Assembly (NCBI RefSeq): GCF_008728515.1
Contig: NC_044977.1
Location: 190,019,987 to 190,083,986 of the forward strand
Direction: 5' to 3'
Source: Papio anubis
Taxonomy: Eukaryota > Chordata > Mammalia > Primates > Cercopithecidae
Length of the DNA stretch: 64,000 nt
This document shows positions 1-10,150 of this stretch, one piece after another. Position numbers and translations under genes: made by a program. The notes beneath the pieces are model-generated. The model made no database searches, was not told the origin of the DNA, and saw only the letters and a list, made by a program, of their open reading frames with translations. How positions within the stretch are numbered: position 1 is the first letter of the stretch; each line of letters starts with the position of its first letter.

Positions 1-99
1 CAGAAGATCTCTCTGGTCTGTACTTACTAGTCATGTTATGAGGCCACCTGGGAATACACTGTCACTCTGTTTGTTCTTGTTAGACCCTGGACTAGCAGC

Positions 100-340
100 C
101 ACCCCAATCCCTCCACCCCATGCCTCAGAGCCTTTGTTTATGTTGTTCTCTGTCTAGAAGGACCTTCTCTACCTCATTCATTCCTGCATAAGCTCAATAC
201 CACCCCCTCAGTGAAGCCTCCCGTAACCTACACAGCCCTGAACTTCACAATCACAGTTACTTGTTTTTTCTCTAATCATCTCCTATTTTAAGTGTGGCTA
301 TTGGACAGCACTTGCCATGTTTTACTATACTTAGCTCTTT
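100..340 (+). repeat. L2 LINE fragment
   Basis: Resembles the L2 3' region: GAGCCTTTG, then CTCCCGTAACC-type text and a TATTGGACAGCACTTGCC stretch. Old and diverged. 341..480 holds nothing recognised. Confidence 0.5.
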
Positions 341-479
341 TAAACATCAGATTTCTAGAATACTTCAAATTATTTCTGAGGAGAGAATATATTTTGCAAA
401 CCCCAAACCTGTCTTGTTGTAGCTGTTGGGCAGTTTATTGCATAAATTAGTGAGAGTCTGGATAAAATACCTTTATAAT

Positions 480-590
480 TATAAACTACTTGATCCTCAA
501 AGCATCCCTCCGATAGGAAAGGACAACTATTACTACTCCCATTTAACAAATGAGATCCACATCACAGGCTGACACTCATTCACTCAACTT
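480..590 (-). repeat. MIR SINE fragment
   Basis: Antisense MIR core: ACTACTCCCATTTAACAAATGAGA and flanking text. Confidence 0.5.
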
Positions 591-611
591 AAGTTAAATG
601 TGTGCAAATTT

Positions 612-790
612 CCAGTCTAGAAAAGTGCTTCTCGATGTGCACACGAATTTCCTGGGGAGCTTGGAAAGAGGCAGACTCCGATTCAGCAGCTCTGGTATGG
701 GGCCTGAGATTCTGCATTTCAAACATATCCCCAGGTGACATTACGCTGCTGGCGCGGGGGCCACATTGCCAGTCTCACCTCCCTAACAGG
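612..790 (+). repeat. MER5-type hAT-Charlie DNA transposon fossil
   Basis: Contains TTCCTGGGGAGCTTGGAAA, GCCTGAGATTCTGCATTTC and CCCCAGGTGA, the ordered landmarks of MER5A-like elements. Non-coding; the short frame across it is incidental. Confidence 0.65.
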
Positions 791-869
791 GTGGCTGAGA
801 GGAAGAAAAGACCCGGTTAGTGTGAGTACGTAGCTGGAACTGATGTCTCTGAAACCTGAGGAAGGAGGA

Positions 870-960
870 TGGATACACATCATTATATCCACTTCACAGA
901 GGTGAAAACTGAGGGTCTGAGAGACAAAGTGACTCCTCCAAGATCTAACGCACCCTCTGA
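870..960 (-). repeat. MIR SINE fragment
   Basis: ACTTCACAGAGGTGAAAACTGAGG followed by AAAGTGACTCCTCCAAG, the antisense MIR core. 960..1680 is otherwise unrecognised, with a short A-run at 1240..1265. Confidence 0.5.
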
Positions 961-1689
961 TACCAGTTCAGTACTGTCCAGACTGCCGTCTACTGCTCTG
1001 CATGTCAGGGGGATTCCGAAATGAAGGTACCACATCCTGTCCTCAGCAAAGTGACGAGGGTGACACACCTGCACCTGCAGGGACTATAATACAAAATTGA
1101 GCGAGAGAAAAACCGAAAGTCCAGAGGCGGGTGAGCACGTGCCAGCCAGATCTTATGCAAATATGTGCCGCATCTTTTGTTTCCTACCCATGGCTCAATT
1201 AGACTGGAGATGGGGGTCTTCTTGTATCAACCCAATCCCTTTAAAAAAAAAAAAGAAAGAAAAAAATAGTGGCTTTAGGATTTTTCTTTTAAGCACTGAA
1301 CCTCTTCAGTGGAAAGTGCTGCCCTTCGGACCTGTTGATGTAATTGCCATAATTGAAGATTCCAGGCTCCCATGTGAGTGGACAGGGCCCCATTCATCCA
1401 TCGGGTCAGCGAAGTGTAAACCTGCTGAGTCCTTCAGATGCCCTGGCCGCAACCGCCCCCCACAGCCCCCTCCAGCCCTGCAGCCTGGGCTCCCCGCAAC
1501 GCCAGGGCAGCCAGGCCCAGGCCGGTCCCTCCTGCAATCTGGGAATGGTGCCTAATTAAGGGGTCTGTTCTCATCTCCATGGGGCCGACTTAACGCCTTC
1601 TGACAGTAATGAGAGCCACACGTGTGGGGGTGGAGGGTGGGAAGGACGGCCCACCTGCTGTCTTAGCACCCTATTAAACAGCAAGTCTA

Positions 1690-1749
1690 ACACACACACA
1701 CTCACACACTCACACACACACTCACACTCTCACACACACAGACACACAT
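1690..1749. repeat. (CA)n microsatellite, interrupted
   Basis: CACACA runs broken by CT and GA steps over about 60 bases. Confidence 0.9.
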
Positions 1750-1799
1750 TGCAGTCCTGCAGTAACCACCATCAGACCTTTAAAGCTACAAGGAGCTGC

Positions 1800-1910
1800 T
1801 CCAATTCTGAAAGAGGAAGGAACCAAAGAGAAGAAATAAACTGCCCAAGGGCACACAGTGAGTCACTGTCATTGGGACCCAGGTGTCCTGTTGCACCTCA
1901 CAGCACAGAC
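1800..1910 (-). repeat. MIR SINE fragment
   Basis: Antisense MIR text: ACTGCCCAAGGGCACACAGTGAGTC. 1910..2300 holds no recognised element. Confidence 0.5.
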
Positions 1911-2324
1911 TTCCCCTGTGGAGGGTGGGGCCCTCCACTGCAACCCCAGGGGAGCACATATGAGTGTTGGGGCCGAGGAGGAGGCAGTCTCGACTACTCT
2001 GGAGCAGCCAGTTGCAGAGGGCCGGGCACAGCAGAGCAGAAAGGAGCTCTGAGAGCAGATTCCACCAGGGGCTTCTGTCTCCAGGACACCCTTTGATACA
2101 AGACAAAGCCAGCCTCAGAGGGGGACACTCACTGCTGCTGGTGGATCCTTCCGGTATCCAAAAGGAGTTGGTCTTGGTTTCCTTCTTGTGCATGCTTTGT
2201 GTCCCTGTCTAGCCTCCTACCAGTTTCCCGTCCTCACAGTCCTCAGTTCCAGTCCCCTCTCCTGTCTGCTTCCCATGAGCAGCTTAAGTAGCTACTCTGT
2301 GCCGATTCTCTTCTGTTTTCCCCA

Positions 2325-2395
2325 CAGAGCAACTTTGCACAGTGCTGGGCACATGGTGAACACTCAGTAAATATTTAGCAAATATAATAAAAGTC
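2325..2395 (+). repeat. L2 3'-terminal fragment
   Basis: ACAGTGCTGGGCACATGGTG then CTCAGTAAATATTTAGC, the L2 tail signature. Confidence 0.6.
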
Positions 2396-2689
2396 AAGCT
2401 GATGTTAGCTCCAGCTCTAAGACATGTTAGTTCATTGTGTTAGTCATAATTTTGTTTATAGGCAGGGCCAGAGAAGCCTGCTGAGATGCAGGTACAGTAA
2501 AAATGCTGAAAATAACATGGACCAAATCTCTGCAATACTGGCCCATTAATAAAGATGGTGAATGAATGAAAGGAATGGAATATTTCAGTTACGTTCAATT
2601 CCAATTCTAATTCCAATGGCACTGTGATGAATCCCAAAAAAGAAGCCAACATATCCTGGTTACTAACGACGTAATCTGGATATGCAGAC

Positions 2690-3000
2690 TCCTTCCAGAA
2701 GCTCCGTCACTGGCATCTCTGCTACCATCTTTCCTCTTTGGCCCTCCCAGTCCTCTCTGCACACTAGCGCTCAGTATGGTGGATCTCTCTACTTGTATTA
2801 TGTCACACCCTTGCTCAAAAGCCTTCAGTGGTTCTCTGTTTCCCCCTGCATAAAATCTGCACCACCCGGCTCTCGGGGACCTTGTTGGTCTGGTTTGGCG
2901 TCAGCTCAATACCACAGTTTCCCACTTCTCTCCAGAGCACTGCTTCCCTCTGCTTTGGTCAAACTGGTTTCCTTACCCAACTCAGACAGTATACAGTAGG
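2690..3000 (+). repeat. L2 LINE fragment
   Basis: L2 3' region text: CACCCTTGCTCAAAAGCC, TTCAGTGGTTCTC, then CTTCCCTCTGCTTTGG. Confidence 0.65.
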
Positions 3001-3009
3001 GAGTGGGAG

Positions 3010-3185
3010 TAACGATAAAATTTGCAGCCAACAAAGCCAGGTGTGAGTCTCCCATTCACCATCGGATCTCTCTGAGTCTAGTTCCCCAAGGGTAAAATGG
3101 AAATGATAATTATATTCACTTTGTAGAGTCAGCATGAGGATTTTGTGATATAATGGATGTTAAAGGACTTTACAAACTGTAAAGG
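3010..3185 (+). repeat. MIR SINE
   Basis: Sense MIR: GGTAAAATGGAAATGATAAT, then AGCATGAGGATTTTGTGATA and GGACTTTACAAACTG. Confidence 0.65.
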
Positions 3186-3516
3186 GCCAAAGGACTGTTG
3201 TTCATATCTAGCCATGGATTATTCCCAACTCCAGCACTGTCTTTGATCTCATGACTTACTTTACCTTGCCCTTCTCCGTATCTTACACCCACTTAAACCC
3301 AACTCCAGCCCTGCCACCCATAGAAAACCATACCTGATCACTACAGTTCTCACTGATCCTGGCTTTTAAAGTCATCCCCATAAAGCATCTTGATTTGCTC
3401 ACTGTATCTTATGCATGTTCACCTTAGAACTCCAAGTTTATGATTATTTACCTACAGATGATATAAAAATTCAGATTGCTTACAGTTAAAAAATAAGTAC
3501 ATTTATAATAGCAATA

Positions 3517-3591
3517 GCAAAGGTCAAGATAAAAATAAAGCAAAGGTCAAGCAAAAATAAAGTGCTTAGCAAAGGTCAAGATAAAAATAAA
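3517..3591 (+). repeat. Short tandem triplication, about 23-bp unit
   Basis: Three copies of GCAAAGGTCAAGATAAAAAT-type units at 3517..3539, 3540..3561 and 3569..3591. Copies 1 and 3 are identical; copy 2 is one base shorter with a small change. Confidence 0.85.
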
Positions 3592-3644
3592 GTGAAAAAT
3601 CAGAAATGTCAATTTTTTGGCTAAGGCGTATTAGTTTGCGAGGG

Positions 3645-4020
3645 CTGCCATTCCAAAACACCATAGACTAGGTGGCTTAAACAACAGAAATGGATTTTCT
3701 CACAGTTCTGGAGGCTGGAAGTCCAAGATCAGGGTGCCAGCAGGGTGGGTTTCTGGTAAGGGCTTTCTCCCTGGCTTGTAGACAGCTGACTTGACTTCTA
3801 GTTATGGCCTCACATGGCAGAGAGAGAGAGTGTGTGTGGGCAAGCTGTCTAATTTCTCTTCTTTCTTCTTACAAAGGTGCTAATCCCATCATGAAGGCAC
3901 CACCCTTAGGAATTCATCTAAACCTGATTACCTCCCAAAGGCCTCATCTCTAAATACCATCACATTCGAGGTTCAGGTTTCAACACATGAATTTATGGAG
4001 GGGCACAATTCAGTCCATTG
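3645..4020 (-). repeat. MLT1-type MaLR LTR (ERVL-MaLR)
   Basis: Antisense LTR landmarks in order: TATTAGTTTGCGAGGGCTGCC, GTGGCTTAAACAACAG, TTCTCACAGTTCTGGAGGC, AAATACCATCACATTC and GGGGCACAATTCAGTCC. The right half is part of the local duplication seen again at 6241..6842. No coding capacity. Confidence 0.8.
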
Positions 4021-4467
4021 CAGGGAAAAAAAGTACAATTGTGCCCCTTTTTAAGAGACAGGTTAAGTGACTACTACAGCTAAGTATCCTTGGAGGATAA
4101 CCTTCATTTCCTCTTGCTCACATTTCTACACAGGGGAGACTTGCTCTCCCCAGAATACGAAGTAGGAGGGTTGGAGTGAGCCTTTCCCCATCTCTCTCCC
4201 CTTGGGGAGAAGGAATAACTAACAATGGGTGACCCGCAGATGTTCACAGAGTAAGGGACACCAGGAGACAGTCACTGCCTTTTGCTCCTTTGGGCTCCTC
4301 AGAGCAGAGCAGGCGCCTGCTTTCCAGCCTCTCTTAGACTTCTGTGATAAGCTGCCTGCTGGGTGAATCGCCCCTCTCGGCCACCCACCACCACTACCAA
4401 ACAGGATGGTCACTATTCTCCTGCTGCTTCTACCCCACTGGTTTTCTAGAAGCAGGCCCATAATCTT
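3855..4467 (+). repeat. Local segmental duplication, copy A (613 bp)
   Basis: Aligns end to end with 6241..6842, in the same orientation, 2.4 kb away. It holds the 3' half of the MLT1 LTR plus about 450 bases of sequence I cannot classify. Against copy B I count 16 substitutions, one 10-base gap and one 1-base gap; none fall in 4254..4467. It is taken as the source because its LTR portion continues into the full LTR on the left. Confidence 0.95.
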
Positions 4468-4625
4468 TCCCCTGTGGTAGCTTGAAAAAGTGGACTCACG
4501 GTCTGCACGGAAGAACACGCAGATCCCAAAGTCTAGCTCAGGGAGGAAGTGTGAGGTCCTACCCCCTCCCCCAACACAGTGGTTAGAAGAGAGCCCTGCC
4601 ATTTTGGAAGCTTACTTGCCATCTG

Positions 4626-5296
4626 ACATGGTTTGGCTGTGTCCCCACCCAAATCTCATCTTGAGTTGTAGTTTCCAGAATCCCCACATGTCATGGGAGG
4701 ACCTGGTGGGAGGTAATTGAGTCATGGGGGCCGTTTCCACCATGCTGTTCTCATGACAGTGACTGGGTCCTCATAAGAGCTGATGACTTTACAAGGGGCT
4801 TCCCCCTTCACCTGGCACTGATTCTCCCTCCTGCTGCCCCGGGAGAGCTGCCTTCCACCGTGATTTTAAGTTTCCTGAGGTCTGTCAGCCATGCAGAACT
4901 GTGAATAAATTAAACCTCTTCTCTTTATTTTTATTTTTAATTTTTTGAGAAGGAGTCTTGCTCTGTCGCCCAGGCTGGAGTGCAGTGGCGAGATCTCGGC
5001 TCACTGAAACCTCTGCTTCCAGGATTCAAGTGATTCTTCTGCCTCAGCCTCCCGAGCAGCTGTGATTACAGGTGCCCACCACCATGCTCGGCTCATTTTT
5101 GTATTTTTAGTAGAGACAGGTGTCACCATGTTGGCCAGAGTGGTCTCGAACTCCTGACCTCAGGTGATCGACCCGACTTGACCTCCCAAAGTGCTGGGAT
5201 TACAGGCATAAGCCACCGTGCCTGGCCCCTCTTTTCTTTATAAATGACTCAGTCTCAGGTATCTCTTCATAGCAGTGTGAGAACGGACTAATACAC
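4626..5296 (+). repeat. MST/THE1-type MaLR solo LTR, split by an Alu
   Basis: Starts TGACATGGTTTGGCTGTGTC and ends GAACGGACTAATACA, the two ends of MST/THE1 LTRs. It includes GGTGGGAGGTAATTGAGTC and TAAACCTCTT. An Alu occupies 4929..5227. No flanking internal retroviral sequence, so a solo LTR. Confidence 0.85.
4929..5227 (-). repeat. Alu (antisense) inside the MaLR LTR
   Basis: Full-length antisense Alu flanked by a target-site duplication, 4915..4928 and 5228..5241 (14 bases, one mismatch). Confidence 0.95.
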
Positions 5297-5640
5297 CATC
5301 AATCCAGCTGATGCTCTGAAGTGCATTCGGCCAATGGTCTTGAGTCTATTCTCAATCACCCCTAAAGGGAAGGAGAGATGGCTTTAGACAATCCAGCAAG
5401 CACCAGTGTGAACTACGAGCTTCTTGATAGCCAAATATCACTGACAAAAAGTAGAAATATGACTAACGTGAAAGAGAAAAACTATGGCCTGATAGAAGGG
5501 ACATTGAGTAACATCGTGAATGAGGTCCTCAATGATGGCTTAGCAGAAGATGCCAAGATGGCCAGCTTTTGTAACAGAGTGGAATAAAAACTAAGGGCAA
5601 GGTATTTGTTACTCAGTGTAAGGGATCTAGACTAATACCA
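5297..5640. other. Unrecognised intergenic stretch
   Basis: No repeat recognised. An open frame at 5378..5587 (69 codons, + strand) has balanced composition but no family I know, no splice context and no poly(A) signal, so it is not called as a gene. Confidence 0.4.
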
Positions 5641-5789
5641 TTCAAACCTCTTGCTTTCTGTTGACCCAATCAGATATAAGGAAAGGGCTTAATTTATTGT
5701 CTCAATCATGTTTGGGGCAGGAAAGAAATACCAGACAATTTAAAATTAACCTTGTACACTACCATAACCATGAGAATAAAAACTCTTAT

Positions 5790-6200
5790 AACTCTTTGGA
5801 AAGTAATTTTACAATATTTATTGAGAGTCTTAATAATGCCCTTCTCTTTAACTAGAAATTCCACTTCCATAAATTTATCCTGAGAAAAATAAAATGTTAA
5901 AAGGTTAGATTCTTAAACATATTAGGAAAATCATGGTACATAAGTGATGAAAAATTATGCAGTCATTTGAAATGAAACATGAGGAATTTATGTTGCTGTA
6001 ATGTTATATGACAAAAGCATGTAATAAGTTATATACAAGGTATATATTGTACATACAGTGATCATAATCATGTAAAATCATAAAGAAAAGGAAGAAAAAG
6101 GGCAAGTAATGAGTAGTTATCTTCTTTCACCTTATCTGTATTTTTCTATTTTTTTCCAGTAAGCATACATTATTTAGAATTGAAAATAAAATAAACCATA
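5790..6200 (+). repeat. Old L1 (L1M-type) 3' fragment
   Basis: AGAAATTCCACTTCCATAAA then TTATCCTGAGAAAAATAAAA, TATGCAGTCATTTGAAATG and ATATACAAGG, in the order of L1 ORF2 end to 3'UTR. Non-coding fossil. Confidence 0.6.
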
Positions 6201-6207
6201 AACCATA

Positions 6208-6240
6208 ATTATATATATATATATATCTCATATATATATA
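6208..6240. repeat. (TA)n left of the inserted duplicate
   Basis: ATATAT tracts with a CTC interruption immediately before copy B begins. Confidence 0.9.
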
Positions 6241-6842
6241 TCTCCTCTTTCTTCTTACAAAGGTGCTAATCCCATCATGAAGGCACCACCCTTAGGAATT
6301 CATCTAAACCTGATTACCTCCCAAAGGCCTCATCTCTAAATACTATCACATTCGAGGTTCAGATTTCAACTCATGAATTTATGGAGGGGCACAATTCAGT
6401 CCATTGCAGGGAAAAAAAGTACAATTGTGCCCCTTTTTAAGAGACAGGTTAAGTGACTACTGCAGCTAGAGGATAATCTTCATTTCCTCTTCCTCACCTT
6501 TCTACACAGGGGAGACTTGCTCTCCCCAGAATATGAAGTAGGAGGGTTGGAGTGAGCCTTTCCCATCTCTCTCCCCTTGGGGAGGAGGAATAACTAACAA
6601 TGGGTGACCTGTATGTGTTCACGGAGTGAGGGACACCAGGAGACAGTCACTGCCTTTTGCTCCTTTGGGCTCCTCAGAGCAGAGCAGGCGCCTGCTTTCC
6701 AGCCTCTCTTAGACTTCTGTGATAAGCTGCCTGCTGGGTGAATCGCCCCTCTCGGCCACCCACCACCACTACCAAACAGGATGGTCACTATTCTCCTGCT
6801 GCTTCTACCCCACTGGTTTTCTAGAAGCAGGCCCATAATCTT
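6241..6842 (+). repeat. Local segmental duplication, copy B (602 bp)
   Basis: Second copy of 3855..4467, inserted in the middle of a (TA)n tract: TA repeats abut both ends. No poly(A) tail and no clear target-site duplication, so not a retrotransposed piece. Confidence 0.95.
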
Positions 6843-6922
6843 ATATATATATATATATCTTATGTATATGATATATATATATCTTATGTATATGATATAT
6901 ATATCTTATGTATATATCTTCA
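6842..6922. repeat. (TA)n with TATCTTATGTATATGA units
   Basis: AT-rich tandem array right of copy B, made of near-identical 20-base units (ATATATATCTTATGTATATG) repeated about three times. 6923..7330 is otherwise unrecognised. Confidence 0.85.
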
Positions 6923-7339
6923 TACTTTAGATACCAGCCTGGAAGACAATGGAGCTGTCGTTCTGTTATAAAAATTAAGAGAAGTCCGCAGAACCTGCCT
7001 TTTTCTAAATAAGAAGCTTTGGAAGTGACTGGACACTTTTGGCCATTGTAGTTCACAGGTAGCCTCTCTGGGGGCAATAGACAGACTTTTTCACTTCTTC
7101 TATTTACACCCCAAATGCTTGATTATATAGCTTGTCACCTGCCAGTGGGGCCAGCTAGCTAGTTGCTGGGTTCAGTGGTTAATCCAATGATTTGTATAGC
7201 TGGCTCACTAAGGAAATCATAGGTACTCGATATATGGCTACTAAATGATTCAATGAATGATTGAATTAGTTATCATTTAACCTATTGGCTGGGAAGTACT
7301 GAAAGAATTAAAACACTCTTAATATGCTTCAGGTCCAGC

Positions 7340-7640
7340 CTGCACTCACTCCCTTCAGGGATCCCTGCTGGACCACTTTGCCCTTGGTCCTTTCTCCAGC
7401 AGAAATATTCTCTCCTGTACCCCTGTCTCCACCCCCACATTCCCTTATGGCCTGGTACAGACCATTATTTGAGTCATTATCATAGCCTTGATGCAATTTG
7501 TTTATTTGTCTGACTTCCTCACTTGACTCTGAGCTCTTTGCGACAAGGTTTTGCATGTTGTTCATTTTTAAAAATCTGCCTCTAAGGTTATAAGCAGAGC
7601 CCAGGACATATTTATTCAACATGACATTTCATAGGGGTTC
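7340..7640 (+). repeat. L2 LINE fragment
   Basis: TTTGTTTATTTGTCTGACTT then TGACTCTGAGCTCTTTGCG, typical of the L2 3' region. Confidence 0.6.
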
Positions 7641-7799
7641 AGCAAATGTTTGCAAACAAACAAACAAACAAAATGAATGCAGGACAAGGGTATTTTGAGT
7701 ACCAATGAGCCATCCAGCCCTGAGCTAGGTTTCAGTCTCTGAGCGCATGAAGAAGGAACCACGGGAGAATTAGCATAACTGTCACCAGCCTTCATGGCC

Positions 7800-7950
7800 A
7801 TCCATCGTTTACTTGTTTCTTTTCACTTGTAGATTATAAATGCCATGAAGATAGAGGCTGTCTATCTTCCTGTCTGTCTTATTCACCTAACTAACCCCAG
7901 CAACTCACACCATGCCGTGGAAGGCATTCAAAAACTTTATGCTGAAGCAA
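7800..7950 (+). repeat. L2 3' fragment
   Basis: TAGATTATAAATGCCATGAAG then TCTTCCTGTCTGTCTTATTC, followed by GCAACTCACACCATG and GAAGGCATTCAA. Confidence 0.6.
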
Positions 7951-8018
7951 TAAGTGGATGGCAAAGGCACCCTGATTTTCAGTATTGATTTCCTCCAACT
8001 GTAGTTACTGAGCAAAAC

Positions 8019-8302
8019 AGCCCAGGCTGGAGTGCAGTGGTGGGATTACGGCTTACTGCAGCCTCGACATCCTGGACTTAAGTGATCCTCTCATCACAAC
8101 CTCTAGAATAGCTGCAGCTACAGGTGTGTGCCACCACGACTAGTTAATATTTATTTATCTATCTATCTATCTATCTATCTATTTTTTGAGAGAGACAGAG
8201 ATCTCATTTTGTTGCCCAGATTGATCTCAAACTCCTAGCTTCAAGCATTCCTCCTGCCTTGGCCTCCCAAAGAGCTAGGTGTGAACCACTGTGCCTGGCC
8301 CT
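8019..8302 (-). repeat. Old Alu with a (TATC)n block in its A-rich linker
   Basis: Antisense Alu left monomer (CCCAGGCTGGAGTGCAGTGG) and right monomer ending GTGCCTGGCC. The mid-element linker has become (TATC)n at 8152..8181. Well diverged. Confidence 0.85.
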
Positions 8303-8584
8303 CTTGCTTTCTTATTGAGAGCCAAGTATAGTTGGAGACTGGTGGAGGTTTTCTCTCCCCAGTGGAAGGTTGCCTGGAGACTTTGGCAAGAGCCACAGCA
8401 GTTCCTAAAAGGAAAAGAAACCTCAAAGGAGAATGCTAATCTCCCCAGTCAGGTGAATGAGCAACAACAGGTAACAAATAATTCACCCCAATGATCCCTC
8501 ACAATTACATGCCTGTCTTTAAATCTCCTTATACAAGCTGACTTCCTTAGAAAAAACAGATAAAATCAGAAAGCAAGAAAGCAA

Positions 8585-8671
8585 GGAAGGGAAGGGAAGG
8601 AAGGGAAGGGAAGGGAAGGGAAGGGAAGGGAAGGGAAGGGAAGGGAAGCGAACGGAAGGGAAGGGAAGGGA
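8585..8671 (+). repeat. (AAGGG)n pentanucleotide microsatellite
   Basis: About 17 units of AAGGG with two substitutions near 8649 and 8653. The purine strand is +. An antisense frame across it encodes only PFPSL repeats and is not a gene. 8303..8584 and 8672..8945 show no recognised repeat. Confidence 0.95.
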
Positions 8672-8945
8672 AAAAGAGAATGAGTCCTTAAATTCTTGAG
8701 ACAAATTCAGTTACAGGACATAGGGCTCTATCCTGACATTTTGCAAAACTACATCCTAGCCTATCCTTTGCTCAGCTCTACATCAGCCAAAGCCTCAGTT
8801 ATAAATAAATTCACAAATATATGGAACTCTGGGCTACGCCTCAAGGCCAACGTTCCTCATTCATGTGTGCATTCACTGGCTCCAGCTCTCCCTGGAAACA
8901 TCCTTTTCGATGTAGCAGCCCAAATCATCCTAAAGAGGACATTCT

Positions 8946-9475
8946 CCAACTTTAGTGCACCTAAGAATCAACAGGCAGATTTCCGGGACCTGTTCCAGAA
9001 ACACGGATTCAGCAGGTTTAGGGTGGAAGTTTGGAATCTGCATTTTAACCAACTCCCTGCTATGGACTGAATTGTTTCACCCCCAAATTCATATACTGAA
9101 GCCCTCACCGGTAATGTGATGGCATTTGGAGATGGGGCCTTTTGGAGGTCATTAGGTTTAGATGAGGTCATGAGGGAGGGGACTCCATGATGGATGGGAT
9201 TAGTGCCCTTATAAGAAGACATGCCAGAGAGCTCTCTCTGCTCTCAAGTACCCAGGAAAGACCATAACAAGACACAGCCAGACGAGAGTTGTCTGTAAGC
9301 CAGGAAGCGCCCTCACCAAACAGACACAGACCCTGCTAGCACCTTACTCTTGGGCATTCAGCCTCCAGAACTGGGAGACGATCGATTCCTGCTGTGAAGG
9401 TATTTTGCTAAGGCAGCCAAAGCTGACTGAGATACTCCCCCGATCATTCTAATGTCCAGTGCCAAGGGCCTGTGC
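8946..9475 (+). repeat. MER5-type hAT-Charlie fossil split by an LTR
   Basis: The left part (8946..9060) has CCAACTTTAGTGCACCTAAG and GAATCTGCATTTTAACCAAC; the right part (9437..9475) has GATCATTCTAATGTCCAGTG. Together they reconstruct both ends of a MER5-like element around the MaLR LTR at 9061..9436. Confidence 0.6.
9061..9436 (+). repeat. MLT1-type MaLR LTR
   Basis: Sense LTR: TGGACTGAATTGTTTCACCC, ATGTGATGGCATTTGGAGAT, CTTATAAGAAGACATGCC, CAGCCTCCAGAACTGGGAG and GGTATTTTGCTAAGGCAGCC. Solo, non-coding. Confidence 0.85.
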
Positions 9476-9559
9476 TTTGAAAATCTGTATTCTAGTCTTA
9501 AGCCAAAACTCTCCTCCCTGCTTCCCCAACCACTACTTGAGCTTTCTTCTTCCTAATGG

Positions 9560-9745
9560 CTCTCTCAGGCGTCTGGACAGGCTTCTTCTTGGGTACAAGT
9601 CACATTCATGTCACTGACCTGTGACTTTGTCTTTGTTTCCCGGATGCATCACACAATGCATGGACTAGGGCAGGCATTCAGAAAGTGTTCATTTCATGAT
9701 TGAATAGGTGAATGAATGACTGAGCAAATGAATGAATTTATATCA
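9560..9745 (+). repeat. L2 3'-terminal fragment
   Basis: Ends in the L2 tail: GCAGGCATTCAGAAAGTGTTC then GAATGAATGACTGAGC. Confidence 0.5.
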
Positions 9746-9836
9746 CATAGAATAAGTAACTTCCCTTTTAGTATCTCCCTAATCCTTCCAACTCTAACTT
9801 GAGGAAGCTATGACTTGCTTTCAAGATCATTTTCCA

Positions 9837-10150
9837 GGCCTGGCGTGGTGGCTCATGCCTGTAATCCCAGCACTTTGGGAGGCTCAGGCAGGTGGATCAC
9901 CTGAGGTCAGGAGTTCAAGACCAGCCTTGCCAACATGGTGAAACCCTGTCTCTACTAAATATACAAAAATTAGGCAGGCTTGGCAGCAGGTGCCTGTAAT
10001 CCCAGTTACTCGGGAGGCTGGCGCAGGAGAATTGCTTGGACCCAGAGGCAGAGGTTGCAGTGAGCCAAGATCGCACCACTGCACTCCAGCCTGGGCAACA
10101 AGAGCAAAACTCTGTCTGAAAAAATAAAATAAATAAATAAATAAATAATA
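9837..10150 (+). repeat. Alu, full length
   Basis: GGCCTGGCGTGGTGGCTCATG to an (AAAT)n tail. Confidence 0.97.

Noticed and set aside
5378..5587. 69-codon frame with ordinary amino-acid composition
   Set aside because: No family, promoter, splice context or poly(A) signal; short enough to occur by chance.
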